Shown here piece after piece: positions 42,582 to 51,043 of a stretch of DNA of 64,000 nt. The translations under genes and the position numbers were made by a program. The notes below the pieces were generated by a model, which made no database searches, was not told the DNA's origin, and saw only the letters and a program-made list of their open reading frames with translations. Source of the stretch: an uncultured Lachnospiraceae bacterium (lineage in GTDB: Bacteria; Bacillota; Clostridia; Lachnospirales; Lachnospiraceae); NCBI GenBank assembly GCA_910578795.1, contig CAJTSD010000002.1, positions 62,001 through 126,000 of the forward strand, given 5' to 3'. Each line of letters opens with the position of its first letter. The first letter of the stretch is position 1.

Positions 42582-43754
42582 TTAGTTTCCTCCGATTTTA
42601 TGTTCCTTTATCAAGGAAGCGTGATGAAATACCATTTTTAATGTTAAATTTTTGTCAAGTATTACAATATTCGCAAATTTTCCGGGCGTAAGACTGCCGT
42701 AATGCTCATAAATCCCAACCGCCTTTGCCGGATTGACAGCGGCGCACTTGATTGCGCTTCCAAGAGAAATATCCATATTATTTACGGCATTGCGCACACA
42801 GTCCATAAGGTTTGTCACGGAGCCTGCGATTGTGCCGTCCTCCAACACTGCCAAATTTCCCTTGACAATGACCGTCTGACCGCCTAAATCATACTGACCG
42901 TCCGCAAGACCTGCCGCGCGCATACTGTCGCTGATAAATATAATTCTGTCATCTCCGAATATCTTAAAGGTTGTTCTCACCACTGCGGGATGAATATGAA
43001 TACCGTCGCAAATCAGCTCTGCCATACAGTGTTCACTGTCCGCAGCGGCGCCGATCGGTCCCGGCGCGCGGTGTGAAAACGGCGGCATGGCATTGTAGGT
43101 ATGCGTCAGCTGCGATGCACCGCAGGAAATCGCCTCCCTTGCGGTATCATAATCCGCTGCCGTATGCGCAATGGAAATATTGATACGGCTGCCGGCTGCA
43201 CGGATAAAATCCATAGCGCCCTGCGTTTCAGGCGCAATCGCCACAGTCCGAAACAGTCCTCCCGAAATATCCTGTAAACGGTTTAACATCTCTAAGCTGG
43301 AAGGAACAATATAGTTCCCGTTCTGTGCCCCCTTTTTGACAGGATTGATAAAAGGTCCTTCCATATAAAGACCGCACAGGTCCGCAGCATTATCATCCGC
43401 CGTATCGCAAAAGGTCCTTGCGGCACGGCAAATCTGTGCAAGTACATCCTCGGGCATTGTCATCGTTGCAGGCGTGATAGAGGTTATGCCCTGGCTCAGC
43501 TCATACTCCGCCATTGTCCGGAATGCCTCCACCGTGCCGTCACAGCAGTCACTTCCCATACAGCCGTGAAAATGAATGTCCGTGAGACCGGGTATAACAT
43601 AATTTCCTTCGGCGTCAATCACTATCTCGTCACCCGATACACTAAGATAATCCTTCTGTGAAACAATCTTTTCATCCATTATATATACGGTTTGGTTCTC
43701 AAAAGAGCCATTTTCCTGAAAAACCACTCCATTGATGATTTTCTTCAATGTCAT
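42582..43754 (-). CDS. nagA: N-acetylglucosamine-6-phosphate deacetylase NagA
   Basis: 390 residues of the amidohydrolase fold: VIPGLTDIHFHGCMGSDC carries the H-x-H metal motif, YMEGPFINPVKKGAQN, ISIAHTAADYDTA, QLTHTYNAMPP and ICDGIHIHPAVV carry further metal and substrate residues, and FISDSMRAAGL the catalytic Asp. It removes acetate from GlcNAc-6-P to give glucosamine-6-P. It is followed by the ROK kinase and preceded by nagB. Confidence 0.96.
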   Translation of the reverse strand: MTLKKIINGVVFQENGSFENQTVYIMDEKIVSQKDYLSVSGDEIVIDAEGNYVIPGLTDIHFHGCMGSDCCDGTVEAFRTMAEYELSQGITSITPATMTMPEDVLAQICRAARTFCDTADDNAADLCGLYMEGPFINPVKKGAQNGNYIVPSSLEMLNRLQDISGGLFRTVAIAPETQGAMDFIRAAGSRINISIAHTAADYDTAREAISCGASQLTHTYNAMPPFSHRAPGPIGAAADSEHCMAELICDGIHIHPAVVRTTFKIFGDDRIIFISDSMRAAGLADGQYDLGGQTVIVKGNLAVLEDGTIAGSVTNLMDCVRNAVNNMDISLGSAIKCAAVNPAKAVGIYEHYGSLTPGKFANIVILDKNLTLKMVFHHASLIKEHKIGGN

Positions 43755-43769
43755 GACTGACCACCTTTC

Positions 43770-44495
43770 TTAACATTTTGACAGAGCCGCCTCATCAGCC
43801 ACAAGGAATACATTCGGATGAAGCTGCAGAATGGAAGCCGGGACATGCGGTGTAATCGGACCAAAGAATGCCTCCTTTACAATGTCTGCTTTCGCTTCGC
43901 CTGACACAATAAGCAAAATTTTATTTGCGGACATAATTGTCTTTATTCCCATTGTATATGCCTGGCGCGGCACCTCCTCTTCCGTCGCAAAGAAACGTGC
44001 GTTTGCCTTGATTGTCTGTTCTGAGAGCGTGATACAGTGTGTTTCCGTGGAGAAGCTCTCTCCCGGTTCATTAAAACCGATGTGTCCGTTGTGTCCAAGC
44101 CCTAAAAGCTGGAGATCCGGCGCGCCCACGGCTTTGAGGATTTCATTGTATTTTTGGCAGGCAGTATTGCTGTCCGGTTCCGTTCCGTCAGGAAGATATG
44201 TTCTATTCTTATCAATGTTTACTTTTCCGAACAGGTTTTCATTCATAAAATAATAATAGCTCTGCGGATTGTCGCGCGTCAGCCCTTTGTATTCGTCCAA
44301 ATTGACCGTAACAACCTCCGAAAAATCAAGGTCGCCCTTCTCATACCATTCCACAAGATGACGATACGCGCCAAGCGGCGTCGAGCCTGTGGCAAGCCCA
44401 AGCACACAGTCGGGCTTCATGATAATCTGTGCAGAAATAATGTTTGCTGCCTTGCGGCTCATGTCCTCATAATTTTTTGCTTTGTATATTCTCAT
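43770..44495 (-). CDS. nagB: Glucosamine-6-phosphate deaminase NagB
   Basis: 241 residues. LGLATGSTPLGAYRHLVEWY, TVNLDEYKGLTRDNPQSYYYFMNENLF and LGLGHNGHIGFNEPG are the NagB core. It converts glucosamine-6-P to fructose-6-P and ammonia, the last step to glycolysis. The start at 44495 follows GGAGG; the longer frame upstream has no similarity. First gene of its minus-strand unit. Confidence 0.96.
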   Translation of the reverse strand: MRIYKAKNYEDMSRKAANIISAQIIMKPDCVLGLATGSTPLGAYRHLVEWYEKGDLDFSEVVTVNLDEYKGLTRDNPQSYYYFMNENLFGKVNIDKNRTYLPDGTEPDSNTACQKYNEILKAVGAPDLQLLGLGHNGHIGFNEPGESFSTETHCITLSEQTIKANARFFATEEEVPRQAYTMGIKTIMSANKILLIVSGEAKADIVKEAFFGPITPHVPASILQLHPNVFLVADEAALSKC

Positions 44496-44564
44496 ATCAA
44501 ACCTCCATTTCAAAACGGCTCCAGTACATAACACATATATGTGCCGCACATACAACCTGATTCC

Positions 44565-44618
44565 TTATCCTATTGTACTATTGTTACGCTTAAAATACAT
44601 ATAGTGTCAATAGGATAA
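44565..44618. promoter_or_regulatory. Inverted repeat over the nagB promoter (candidate operator)
   Basis: TTATCCTATTG (44565-44575) and CAATAGGATAA (44608-44618) are exact inverse copies, 32 bases apart. They flank and partly cover a minus-strand SigA promoter (TTGACA at 44605-44610, TAACAA at 44581-44586, 18 spacing). Confidence 0.6.
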
Positions 44619-44633
44619 AAGTTTTTATGTAAA

Positions 44634-44651
44634 AGTTTCTATAAAGAAACT
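44634..44651. promoter_or_regulatory. Palindrome AGTTTCT-ATAA-AGAAACT (candidate RpiR operator)
   Basis: Perfect seven-base arms with a four-base spacer, between the divergent nagB and transporter promoters. A likely site for the RpiR regulator; not proven. Confidence 0.5.
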
Positions 44652-44734
44652 ATATCATAGAACCTTGCAAGCCGCAATGAAAATGACGAAAATTTTCAAA
44701 ATTTTATAAAAAGAAAATTTTTTTCAAAAACATA

Positions 44735-44763
44735 TTGACAAACACACTAGACAAAAGTACAAT
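44735..44763 (+). promoter_or_regulatory. SigA promoter of the sialic acid transport/catabolism operon
   Basis: TTGACA (44735-44740), 17 bases, TACAAT (44758-44763). Confidence 0.85.
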
Positions 44764-44823
44764 AAAATTACAATGAAAACTGATTCAGTTATAACATTTT
44801 CACAAAAAGGAGGGTTCATTATT

Positions 44824-46191
44824 ATGAAGAAGCGTAAAATTACGGCACTGTTAATGAGTTTGGTTATGGTATGTTCCCTTGCTGCCTGCGGCGGTAAAGA
44901 CACCACCACAACCCAGCCCGAGCCTGCTCCTGCGGACAACGCAGCGACACAGGACACGGCGAAGCAGGACACGGCAGAACCTGCCGCAAGCGGGGACGCT
45001 GCACAGGCGGCGGACATCACGTTATGGACATATCCTGTTGGAAGCTGGGGCGACGCTGCTACGGTTGACGGCATGATTGCAAACTTTAACGCAGCTTATC
45101 CTGACATTCACGTAACGGTTGAATACTTGGACTACACCAACGGCGATGATCAGATTAACACGGCGATTGAGGGAAATCAGGCACCGGACATCGTGCTTGA
45201 GGGACCGGAGCGACTGGTTGCAAACTGGGGCGCAAGGGGACTGATGGTAGACCTTGCCGACCTGTGGACGGACGACGCAAAGGCAGCAATTTACGACTCC
45301 GTAGAAAATGCCTGCAAGAGCAGCGACGGCGTATTCTATGAATATCCGCTCTGCATGACGGCACATACGATGGCGATCAACAGAGACATCTTTGAGGCGG
45401 CAGGCGCGCTTCAGTACTTAGACGAAGAAAAAGGCACATGGACGACGGAGAACTTCCAAAAGGCAGTTCAGGCAGTATACGACAACGGTCAGCAGAACGT
45501 CGGCGCAGTTTACTGCAGCGGTCAGGGCGGTGATCAGGGAACACGTGCACTCATCAACAATCTGTATGGCGGAACCTTTACCAATCCTGAGCATACGGAG
45601 TATACGGCAAACAGCCCTGAGAACATCAAGGCGCTTGAGCTGTTAAAGAGCATGGACGGTATTAACTTTGACGCTTCCATCGCGGGCGGCGATGAAGTGA
45701 ATATGTTCTGTAACGGAACATTCGCAATGGCATTCTGCTGGAACGCAACGCAGGAAAAGAATAATCAGGATCAGGGAAATATCAACTTTGACGTGCTTCC
45801 GATGGCATTCCCGTCAGAGAACGGCGAACCGCAGCTTTGCGGCGGTATTTGGGGCTTCGGTATCTTTGACAACGGCGATGCTGCTAAGATTGCAGCTTCA
45901 AAAACCTTCATCGACTTTATGGCAAATGACGCGACACAGGCTGCCGAAAGCGTAAAGGCTTCCAACTTTTGGCCTGTAAAGGATCTCGGAAATATCTATG
46001 AAGGCGATGAGCTGATGTCAGAATACGCAAAGTTTATCCCTTACATGGGCGACTACTATCAGGTTGTAGGCGGCTGGGCTGAGGCACGTACGGCATGGTG
46101 GAATATGCTCCAGCAGGTTGGATCAGGCACAGATGTAAGCACGGCTGTTGAAGAATTTGTGACAACCGCAAATGCAGCGGCTGCAAAATAA
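44824..46191 (+). CDS. ABC transporter substrate-binding lipoprotein, probably for sialic acid
   Basis: 455 residues. Lipoprotein signal ALLMSLVMVCSLAAC-GG, then a low-complexity linker rich in Thr/Ala/Asp and a family 1 sugar-binding fold (ITLWTYPVGSWGDAATVDGMIANFNAAYPDIHVTVEYLDY, APDIVLEGPERLVANWGARG, GNGT-type MFCNGTFAMAFCW). Position before two permeases and nanA/nanE/nanQ suggests sialic acid as ligand, as in the pneumococcal sat system. The start at 44824 follows AGGAGG. A weak terminator follows it, which would give more binding protein than permease. Confidence 0.9.
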   Translation: MKKRKITALLMSLVMVCSLAACGGKDTTTTQPEPAPADNAATQDTAKQDTAEPAASGDAAQAADITLWTYPVGSWGDAATVDGMIANFNAAYPDIHVTVEYLDYTNGDDQINTAIEGNQAPDIVLEGPERLVANWGARGLMVDLADLWTDDAKAAIYDSVENACKSSDGVFYEYPLCMTAHTMAINRDIFEAAGALQYLDEEKGTWTTENFQKAVQAVYDNGQQNVGAVYCSGQGGDQGTRALINNLYGGTFTNPEHTEYTANSPENIKALELLKSMDGINFDASIAGGDEVNMFCNGTFAMAFCWNATQEKNNQDQGNINFDVLPMAFPSENGEPQLCGGIWGFGIFDNGDAAKIAASKTFIDFMANDATQAAESVKASNFWPVKDLGNIYEGDELMSEYAKFIPYMGDYYQVVGGWAEARTAWWNMLQQVGSGTDVSTAVEEFVTTANAAAAK

Positions 46192-46210
46192 TGTTCTAAA
46201 TTATTATTTG

Positions 46211-46245
46211 CGCCCCTTCCCGCGCATGGGGAGGGGCGTTTGTTT
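46211..46245 (+). terminator. Attenuating hairpin between binding protein and permease genes
   Basis: CGCCCCTTCCC (46211-46221) pairs with GGGGAGGGGCG (46228-46238) followed by TTTGTTT. Probably a partial terminator. Confidence 0.7.
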
Positions 46246-46276
46246 ATCAAATGAACTGTCAGAAAGGAGGATTTTT

Positions 46277-47173
46277 ATGGCAAAACAAAATCCCATGAGC
46301 AAGGCGCTGGTCCGCAGGGAAACCATTGCAGGCTACGCATTTATGCTCCCAAGTCTTATCTTCTTTTTAGGGTTTGTGGTTTATCCGATGATACAGTGTG
46401 TTTATACAAGCTTCTTTGATGCAACCATGAACCGGGAGGATATTTTTATTGGTCTTGCCAATTACAAAGAATTGTTTCAGGACAAAACATTTCTCGGAGC
46501 GCTGAAAAACACGGTGGTTATCGTTATTGTTTCCGTGCCGATCACCTGCATCTTTTCCCTGTGGGTAAGCTCGGTGATTTATGACCTGAAAGGATTTGCG
46601 TGCTCCGCATTTCGTTGTATCTTCTATCTTCCGGTGGTAACAGGCTCCGTTGCCGTTGCCGTTGTGTGGAAATGGATGTTCAACAATTATTATGGTATTT
46701 TTAATTACATCGGCACAAGCACGGGACTGATTGAACAAAATATCAACTGGCTTGGGGACGAACGGTTCGCACTTGGCTGCATTATCCTTATTCTTCTGAC
46801 AACCTCTGTCGGTCAGCCAATTGTCCTTTATGTGTCGGCATTAAACAACGTGGACCAGTCCCTTGTGGAGGCTGCAGAGGTGGACGGCGCAACCAAATTC
46901 CAGTGCTTTTGGAAGATTAAATGGCCGCAGATTATGCCTACTACGCTCTACATCCTTGTCATCACGACAATCAACAGCTTTCAGTGCTTTGCATTAATCC
47001 AGCTTTTAACAAGCGGCGGACCAAACCACAGCACGGACACGATTATGTACTATATTTACTACAATGCATTTAAACTGTACCGTTACGGCTACGGAAATGC
47101 GATGGGTGTTGTGCTTGCAATTATGATTGCCCTGCTCTCCGCTTTGCAGTTTAAGATGGCTGAAAGCAAATAG
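46277..47173 (+). CDS. ABC sugar transporter permease 1 (probable sialic acid importer)
   Basis: 298 residues with six hydrophobic helices, typical of MalF/UgpA-type permeases. The coupling (EAA) loop is EAAEVDGATKFQCFWKIKWPQIMPT. The start at 46277 follows AAGGAGG. It pairs with the next gene. No ATPase gene is in the operon, so the importer probably borrows a shared MsmK-like ATPase. Confidence 0.93.
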   Translation: MAKQNPMSKALVRRETIAGYAFMLPSLIFFLGFVVYPMIQCVYTSFFDATMNREDIFIGLANYKELFQDKTFLGALKNTVVIVIVSVPITCIFSLWVSSVIYDLKGFACSAFRCIFYLPVVTGSVAVAVVWKWMFNNYYGIFNYIGTSTGLIEQNINWLGDERFALGCIILILLTTSVGQPIVLYVSALNNVDQSLVEAAEVDGATKFQCFWKIKWPQIMPTTLYILVITTINSFQCFALIQLLTSGGPNHSTDTIMYYIYYNAFKLYRYGYGNAMGVVLAIMIALLSALQFKMAESK

Positions 47174-47190
47174 GAAAGGGGGAACTGAAT

Positions 47191-48096
47191 ATGAAAACGA
47201 AACAGACGAAACATGTTGATGTTTACAAAATAATATCTGTCATTATTATTGCAATTTTAGCATTCACATTTGCCTTTCCGCTCTACTGGATTATTATCGG
47301 CTCTTTCAAGACATCTGCGGCAATCAATTCCGCGACACCGCAATGGTGGCCCGAGGAGTGGGTGCTTGACAACTACAGAAAGCTGTTCAGCAAGCAGACG
47401 GCGGCGCTTTGGGATATTAGCATTCCCTTCACCTCTGCCACGTTTTCGGGACCGACCGTTCCTGCCGCGATCCGCTGGCTCATAAATACGGTGTTTATGG
47501 CTGTGGCGGCGATGATTCTGACCTGTGCCACTTCCGCAATGGCAGGATATGCACTGGCAAAAAAGCGCTTTGTAGGACGCACGCTTCTGTTCTCGCTTAT
47601 CGTATGTGCGATGGCTTTGCCAAAGCAGGTTATCTTAATCCCGCTTCTTCGTGAAATGGCATCGCTGGAACTGTACAATACGATATGGGCAGTTATCTTT
47701 CCGATTGTCGGCTGGCCGTTTGGCGTCTTTTTGATGAAGCAGTTTGCGGAAGGCATTCCGGGTGAAATGATGGAGGCGGCAAAAATCGACGGTGCGGGAG
47801 AATGGAAAACATTCTACACGATTGCGCTTCCGCTGATTAAGCCGGGTATCGGCGCATTGGCAATCTTTACCTTTATCAATTCGTGGAATGACTATTTCAT
47901 GCAGTTAATTATGTTAACTAGCACCAAGAACCTGACGATTTCACTTGGTATTGCGAAATTACAGGCGGAGAACGCGACGGACTTTGGTCTGATTATGGCA
48001 GGTGCGGCTTTGGCGGCAATTCCGATTATCGTTGTTTTCCTGATATTCCAAAAGTATTTTACAAAGGGAATTACAATGGGTGCTGTCAAAGGTTGA
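47191..48096 (+). CDS. ABC sugar transporter permease 2 (probable sialic acid importer)
   Basis: 301 residues with six membrane helices, MalG/AraQ type; opens AFPLYWIIIGSFKTS and has the EAA loop EAAKIDGAGEWKTFYTIALPLIKPGI. It completes the membrane part of the importer with the preceding permease (17-base gap). Confidence 0.94.
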   Translation: MKTKQTKHVDVYKIISVIIIAILAFTFAFPLYWIIIGSFKTSAAINSATPQWWPEEWVLDNYRKLFSKQTAALWDISIPFTSATFSGPTVPAAIRWLINTVFMAVAAMILTCATSAMAGYALAKKRFVGRTLLFSLIVCAMALPKQVILIPLLREMASLELYNTIWAVIFPIVGWPFGVFLMKQFAEGIPGEMMEAAKIDGAGEWKTFYTIALPLIKPGIGALAIFTFINSWNDYFMQLIMLTSTKNLTISLGIAKLQAENATDFGLIMAGAALAAIPIIVVFLIFQKYFTKGITMGAVKG

Positions 48097-48111
48097 GGAC
48101 GGAGGTTTTGT

Positions 48112-48564
48112 ATGATATATACGGAAATTAAAAATATAGGAAATTACCGCGGTATCGGGGAACATCTTGACAAGGCGATTGATTATCTGTGCACGCACCC
48201 TTTAGAGGGAATTGCGGCAGGGCATTATGAGATTGACGGCGATATGGTGTATATGAATGTATTTGATTATGAAACAATTCCTGAGCAGGGAGCGTTTTTT
48301 GAGGCGCATAAGAAGTATGCCGACATTCATATGACTGTGGAAGGTGAGGAGATTGTCGGTGTTTCCGATTTGTCGAGGGTATCGGTTAAGACCTTTGATG
48401 AAGAGAAGGACCTCATGGAAGTGGAAGGCGCAATTGAGCATTACATTAAGCTGTTACCGGGCAAGGCGTTAATTACCCTGCCCGAGGACGCGCATATGGT
48501 GAAGCTTGCCGCGGGCAGTCCGTCGACAGTGAAAAAAGCAGTGATAAAAGTTTATATTGGGTAA
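48112..48564 (+). CDS. nanQ: YhcH/NanQ family cupin, N-acetylneuraminate anomerase
   Basis: 150 residues of the YhcH/YjgK/YiaL family: LDKAIDYLCTHPLEGIAAGHYEIDGDMVYMNV, EAHKKYADIHMTVEGEEIVGV, LPGKALITLPEDAHM. The H-x-D-I-H and later E/H residues would bind a metal. E. coli YhcH (NanQ) speeds conversion of sialic acid anomers so that the lyase can use them. Placed directly before nanA, which fits this. Confidence 0.88.
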   Translation: MIYTEIKNIGNYRGIGEHLDKAIDYLCTHPLEGIAAGHYEIDGDMVYMNVFDYETIPEQGAFFEAHKKYADIHMTVEGEEIVGVSDLSRVSVKTFDEEKDLMEVEGAIEHYIKLLPGKALITLPEDAHMVKLAAGSPSTVKKAVIKVYIG

Positions 48565-48577
48565 AAGGAGGGAAACT

Positions 48578-49495
48578 ATGAGAGATATTGGAAAATATCA
48601 GGGAATCATTCCTGCGTTCTATGCCTGTTATGACGAACAGGGTGCGATTGATGAGGGACGCGTGGAGATGCTTACGGATTACATGGTAAGAAAAGGCGTA
48701 AAGGGTGTTTATGTCGGCGGTTCTTCGGGCGAGTGTATCTATCAGAGCGTTGATGACCGGAAACGGACACTGGAGCGCGTAGTCCGTGTCGGGAAGGGAA
48801 AGCTCACAATTATCGCACATGTGGCGTGCAACAACACAGCGGACAGCCGCGAGCTTGCGGCACATGCGCAAAGCTTAGGCGTGGACGCGATTGCGGCAAT
48901 TCCTCCGATTTATTTCCATTTACCGGAGTATGCAATCGCGGAGTATTGGAATGATATTTCGGACGCGGCGCCTGACACGGATTTTATTATCTACAACATT
49001 CCCCAGCTTGCAGGAGTGGCGCTGACAATGCCGCTGTTTCACGAGATGCAGAAAAACCCGCGTGTTGCCGCGGTGAAAAACAGCTCCATGCCGACGCAGG
49101 ACATTCAGATGTTTAAAGCGGAAGGCGGCGAGGGCTTCGCTGTTTTGAACGGTCCTGACGAACAGCTTGTTGCAGGTCTTGCGATTGGCGCGGACGGCGG
49201 AATCGGCGGTACGTATGGCGTTATGCCGGAGCTTTACCTGAAAATCATGGAGCTGGTAAAAGCCGGAAAGCTTGAGGAAGCAAGAAAGGTTCAGTATGCG
49301 GCAAACGAGGTTATTTATGCGATGTGTGCCTGTCACGGAAATTTATATGGCGTTATCAAGGAAATTTTAAAGATTCGTGAAGGCATTGATATTGGCGGTG
49401 TACGCAAACCGCTGCCGTCGCTTGTTCCGGACGATATGGCACAGGTGAAAAAGTGTGCGGATATGATTGACAAGGCTGCCAGCCAGTTTGCATAG
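48578..49495 (+). CDS. nanA: N-acetylneuraminate lyase NanA
   Basis: 305 residues, DapA-type aldolase barrel. GIIPAFYACYDEQGAIDE, GVYVGGSSGECIYQSVDDRK and the Y-N-I-P-Q-L-A-G-V segment (Tyr near 137) and AAVKNSSMP (Schiff-base Lys) match NanA more than DapA (G-S-S-G-E instead of G-T-T-G-E). It splits Neu5Ac into ManNAc and pyruvate. Start at 48578 with GGAGGG. Confidence 0.92.
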   Translation: MRDIGKYQGIIPAFYACYDEQGAIDEGRVEMLTDYMVRKGVKGVYVGGSSGECIYQSVDDRKRTLERVVRVGKGKLTIIAHVACNNTADSRELAAHAQSLGVDAIAAIPPIYFHLPEYAIAEYWNDISDAAPDTDFIIYNIPQLAGVALTMPLFHEMQKNPRVAAVKNSSMPTQDIQMFKAEGGEGFAVLNGPDEQLVAGLAIGADGGIGGTYGVMPELYLKIMELVKAGKLEEARKVQYAANEVIYAMCACHGNLYGVIKEILKIREGIDIGGVRKPLPSLVPDDMAQVKKCADMIDKAASQFA

Positions 49496-49526
49496 GAAAG
49501 GGATACTGTAAGAATGGAGGATTACA

Positions 49527-50225
49527 ATGAAAAAAGAAGAATTGTTTAAACAGATGAAGGGAAAAGTGATTGTATCCTGTCAGGCGGTTCCCGGCGAGCC
49601 TTTGTATGTGGAGGAAAAATCAATTATGTATCTGATGGCGCGGGCTGCAAAGCAGGCAGGCACACCGGTTATCCGTACCAGCAGTATCCGTGATGTTGTG
49701 GCGATTAAGGAGGAAACCGGACTTCCGGTTATCGGATTAATCAAGGTGCAGTATGACGGCTTTGAGAGCTATATCACACCGACCATGAAAGAGGTTGACG
49801 CGCTTGTGGAAGCCGGTTCAGACGTGATTGCGCTTGACTGCACCAACCAAAAGCGCGGGGACGGAAAAAGCATCAGCGAATTTATCACGGAGGTGCGCAG
49901 TAAGTACCCTGATGAAATTCTAATGGCGGATATTTCCACTTATGAGGAGGGCGTCAATGCGTGGAAGCTTGGAATGGACATTGTAGGCACTACGATGAGC
50001 GGGTATACGCCGTACTCTCCAAAGCTTGACGGACCGGATTATGAGCTTGTGAAAAAATTATCATCGACGGTTGATATTCCGGTTATTGGCGAAGGAAGGG
50101 TGCACAGCCCGGAGCAGGCAGTGGAAATGCTGAATGCGGGAGCATATGCAGTTGTCGTAGGCGGCGCGATTACAAGACCTCTTGAGATTGCGCAGCGGTT
50201 TATGAAGGCGGTTGAGGGCAGATGA
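49527..50225 (+). CDS. nanE: N-acetylmannosamine-6-phosphate 2-epimerase NanE
   Basis: 232 residues, a TIM barrel: GKVIVSCQAVPGEPLY, IGLIKVQY, VIALDCTNQKR, LMADISTYEEG, GTTMSGYT, VIGEGRVHSPEQAVEMLNAGAYAVVVGGAITRP are the NanE motifs (catalytic Lys in LIKVQY, Glu in IGEGR). It converts ManNAc-6-P to GlcNAc-6-P for NagA. The stop overlaps the start of the following esterase gene (ATGA). Confidence 0.96.
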   Translation: MKKEELFKQMKGKVIVSCQAVPGEPLYVEEKSIMYLMARAAKQAGTPVIRTSSIRDVVAIKEETGLPVIGLIKVQYDGFESYITPTMKEVDALVEAGSDVIALDCTNQKRGDGKSISEFITEVRSKYPDEILMADISTYEEGVNAWKLGMDIVGTTMSGYTPYSPKLDGPDYELVKKLSSTVDIPVIGEGRVHSPEQAVEMLNAGAYAVVVGGAITRPLEIAQRFMKAVEGR

Positions 50226-50872
50226 TAAAGAAACATATTGTATGCTTTGGGGATTCCAATACACACGGCTATTGCGCCGTTACCGGCGGACGGTTTGACG
50301 AAGACGAACGGTGGTGCTGTTTATTACAGAAATTACTTGGTGAGGAATTTCTTGTGATTGAGGAGGGCTTGAGCGGACGGACGACATCTTTTACAGATCC
50401 GATTCATGAAGGGCTGAATGGGCTTGACTATCTTTATCCTTGTCTGATGAGCCATGAGCCGGTTGATTTATTGGTGATTATGCTTGGCACGAACGACACG
50501 AAGGAGCGGTTTGGCGCTTCCCCAGCGTGTATCGGACTGGGGCTGAAACGCCTAATTGACAAGGCGGTGGCGACAAAGGACTGCTGGCATGACGGGAAGG
50601 CGAATATCCTTGTCGTGTCGCCGCAGAGTATTGACAAGCGGTATGAAACGTCTGACGTGAGCGAAACGATGGGACGCGGCTGTGCGGAGAAGTCACATGG
50701 GCTGGCGAAGGAGTTTGCCAAGATTGCCGAGCTTACGGGGTGTCATTTTATGAATGCCGACGCGGTTGTTACGGCGGCGGTGAATGGGATTGATTTTATG
50801 CATTTATCATTGGAGGGACATAGGCAGCTTGCCGAGGCGCTTGCTAAGAAAATTACCGAATTATTCGTTTGA
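50222..50872 (+). CDS. SGNH/GDSL hydrolase, candidate sialate O-acetylesterase
   Basis: 216 residues. HIVCFGDSNTHGY holds the catalytic Ser (block I), SGRTTSFTDP the Gly, MLGTNDTKERF the Asn, and DFMHLSLEGHRQLAEAL the Asp-x-x-His pair, all four SGNH blocks. It has no signal peptide, so it acts in the cytoplasm. Translational coupling with nanE suggests it removes O-acetyl groups from imported sialic acid or ManNAc derivatives; this is inference, as the family is similar to arylesterases. Confidence 0.85.
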   Translation: MIKKHIVCFGDSNTHGYCAVTGGRFDEDERWCCLLQKLLGEEFLVIEEGLSGRTTSFTDPIHEGLNGLDYLYPCLMSHEPVDLLVIMLGTNDTKERFGASPACIGLGLKRLIDKAVATKDCWHDGKANILVVSPQSIDKRYETSDVSETMGRGCAEKSHGLAKEFAKIAELTGCHFMNADAVVTAAVNGIDFMHLSLEGHRQLAEALAKKITELFV

Positions 50873-50894
50873 TAACCCCCCTTTTATTTGAAGA

Positions 50895-50943
50895 CAGCCC
50901 CCCGGCTGCGCGTTTGGTCGCAGTTGGGGGGGCTGTTTCTTTG
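50895..50943 (+). terminator. Terminator of the sialic acid operon
   Basis: CAGCCCCCC (50895-50903) pairs with GGGGGGGCTG (50926-50935), with inner CTGCG/CGCAG pairing, followed by TTTCTTTG. Confidence 0.9.
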
Positions 50944-51043
50944 TTAGTTGTAACAGAAGCATTTAAACGCTCTGCGATAAGAACTGACAAAGATATCCCG
51001 GTCTTGTCAGAGTATGTGAAAATTTTAAGGGTTGAAACAAAGC
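50944..51043. other. Spacer between convergent operons
   Basis: No recognised gene. A short open frame passes through the terminator here but lacks a ribosome binding site. Confidence 0.5.
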
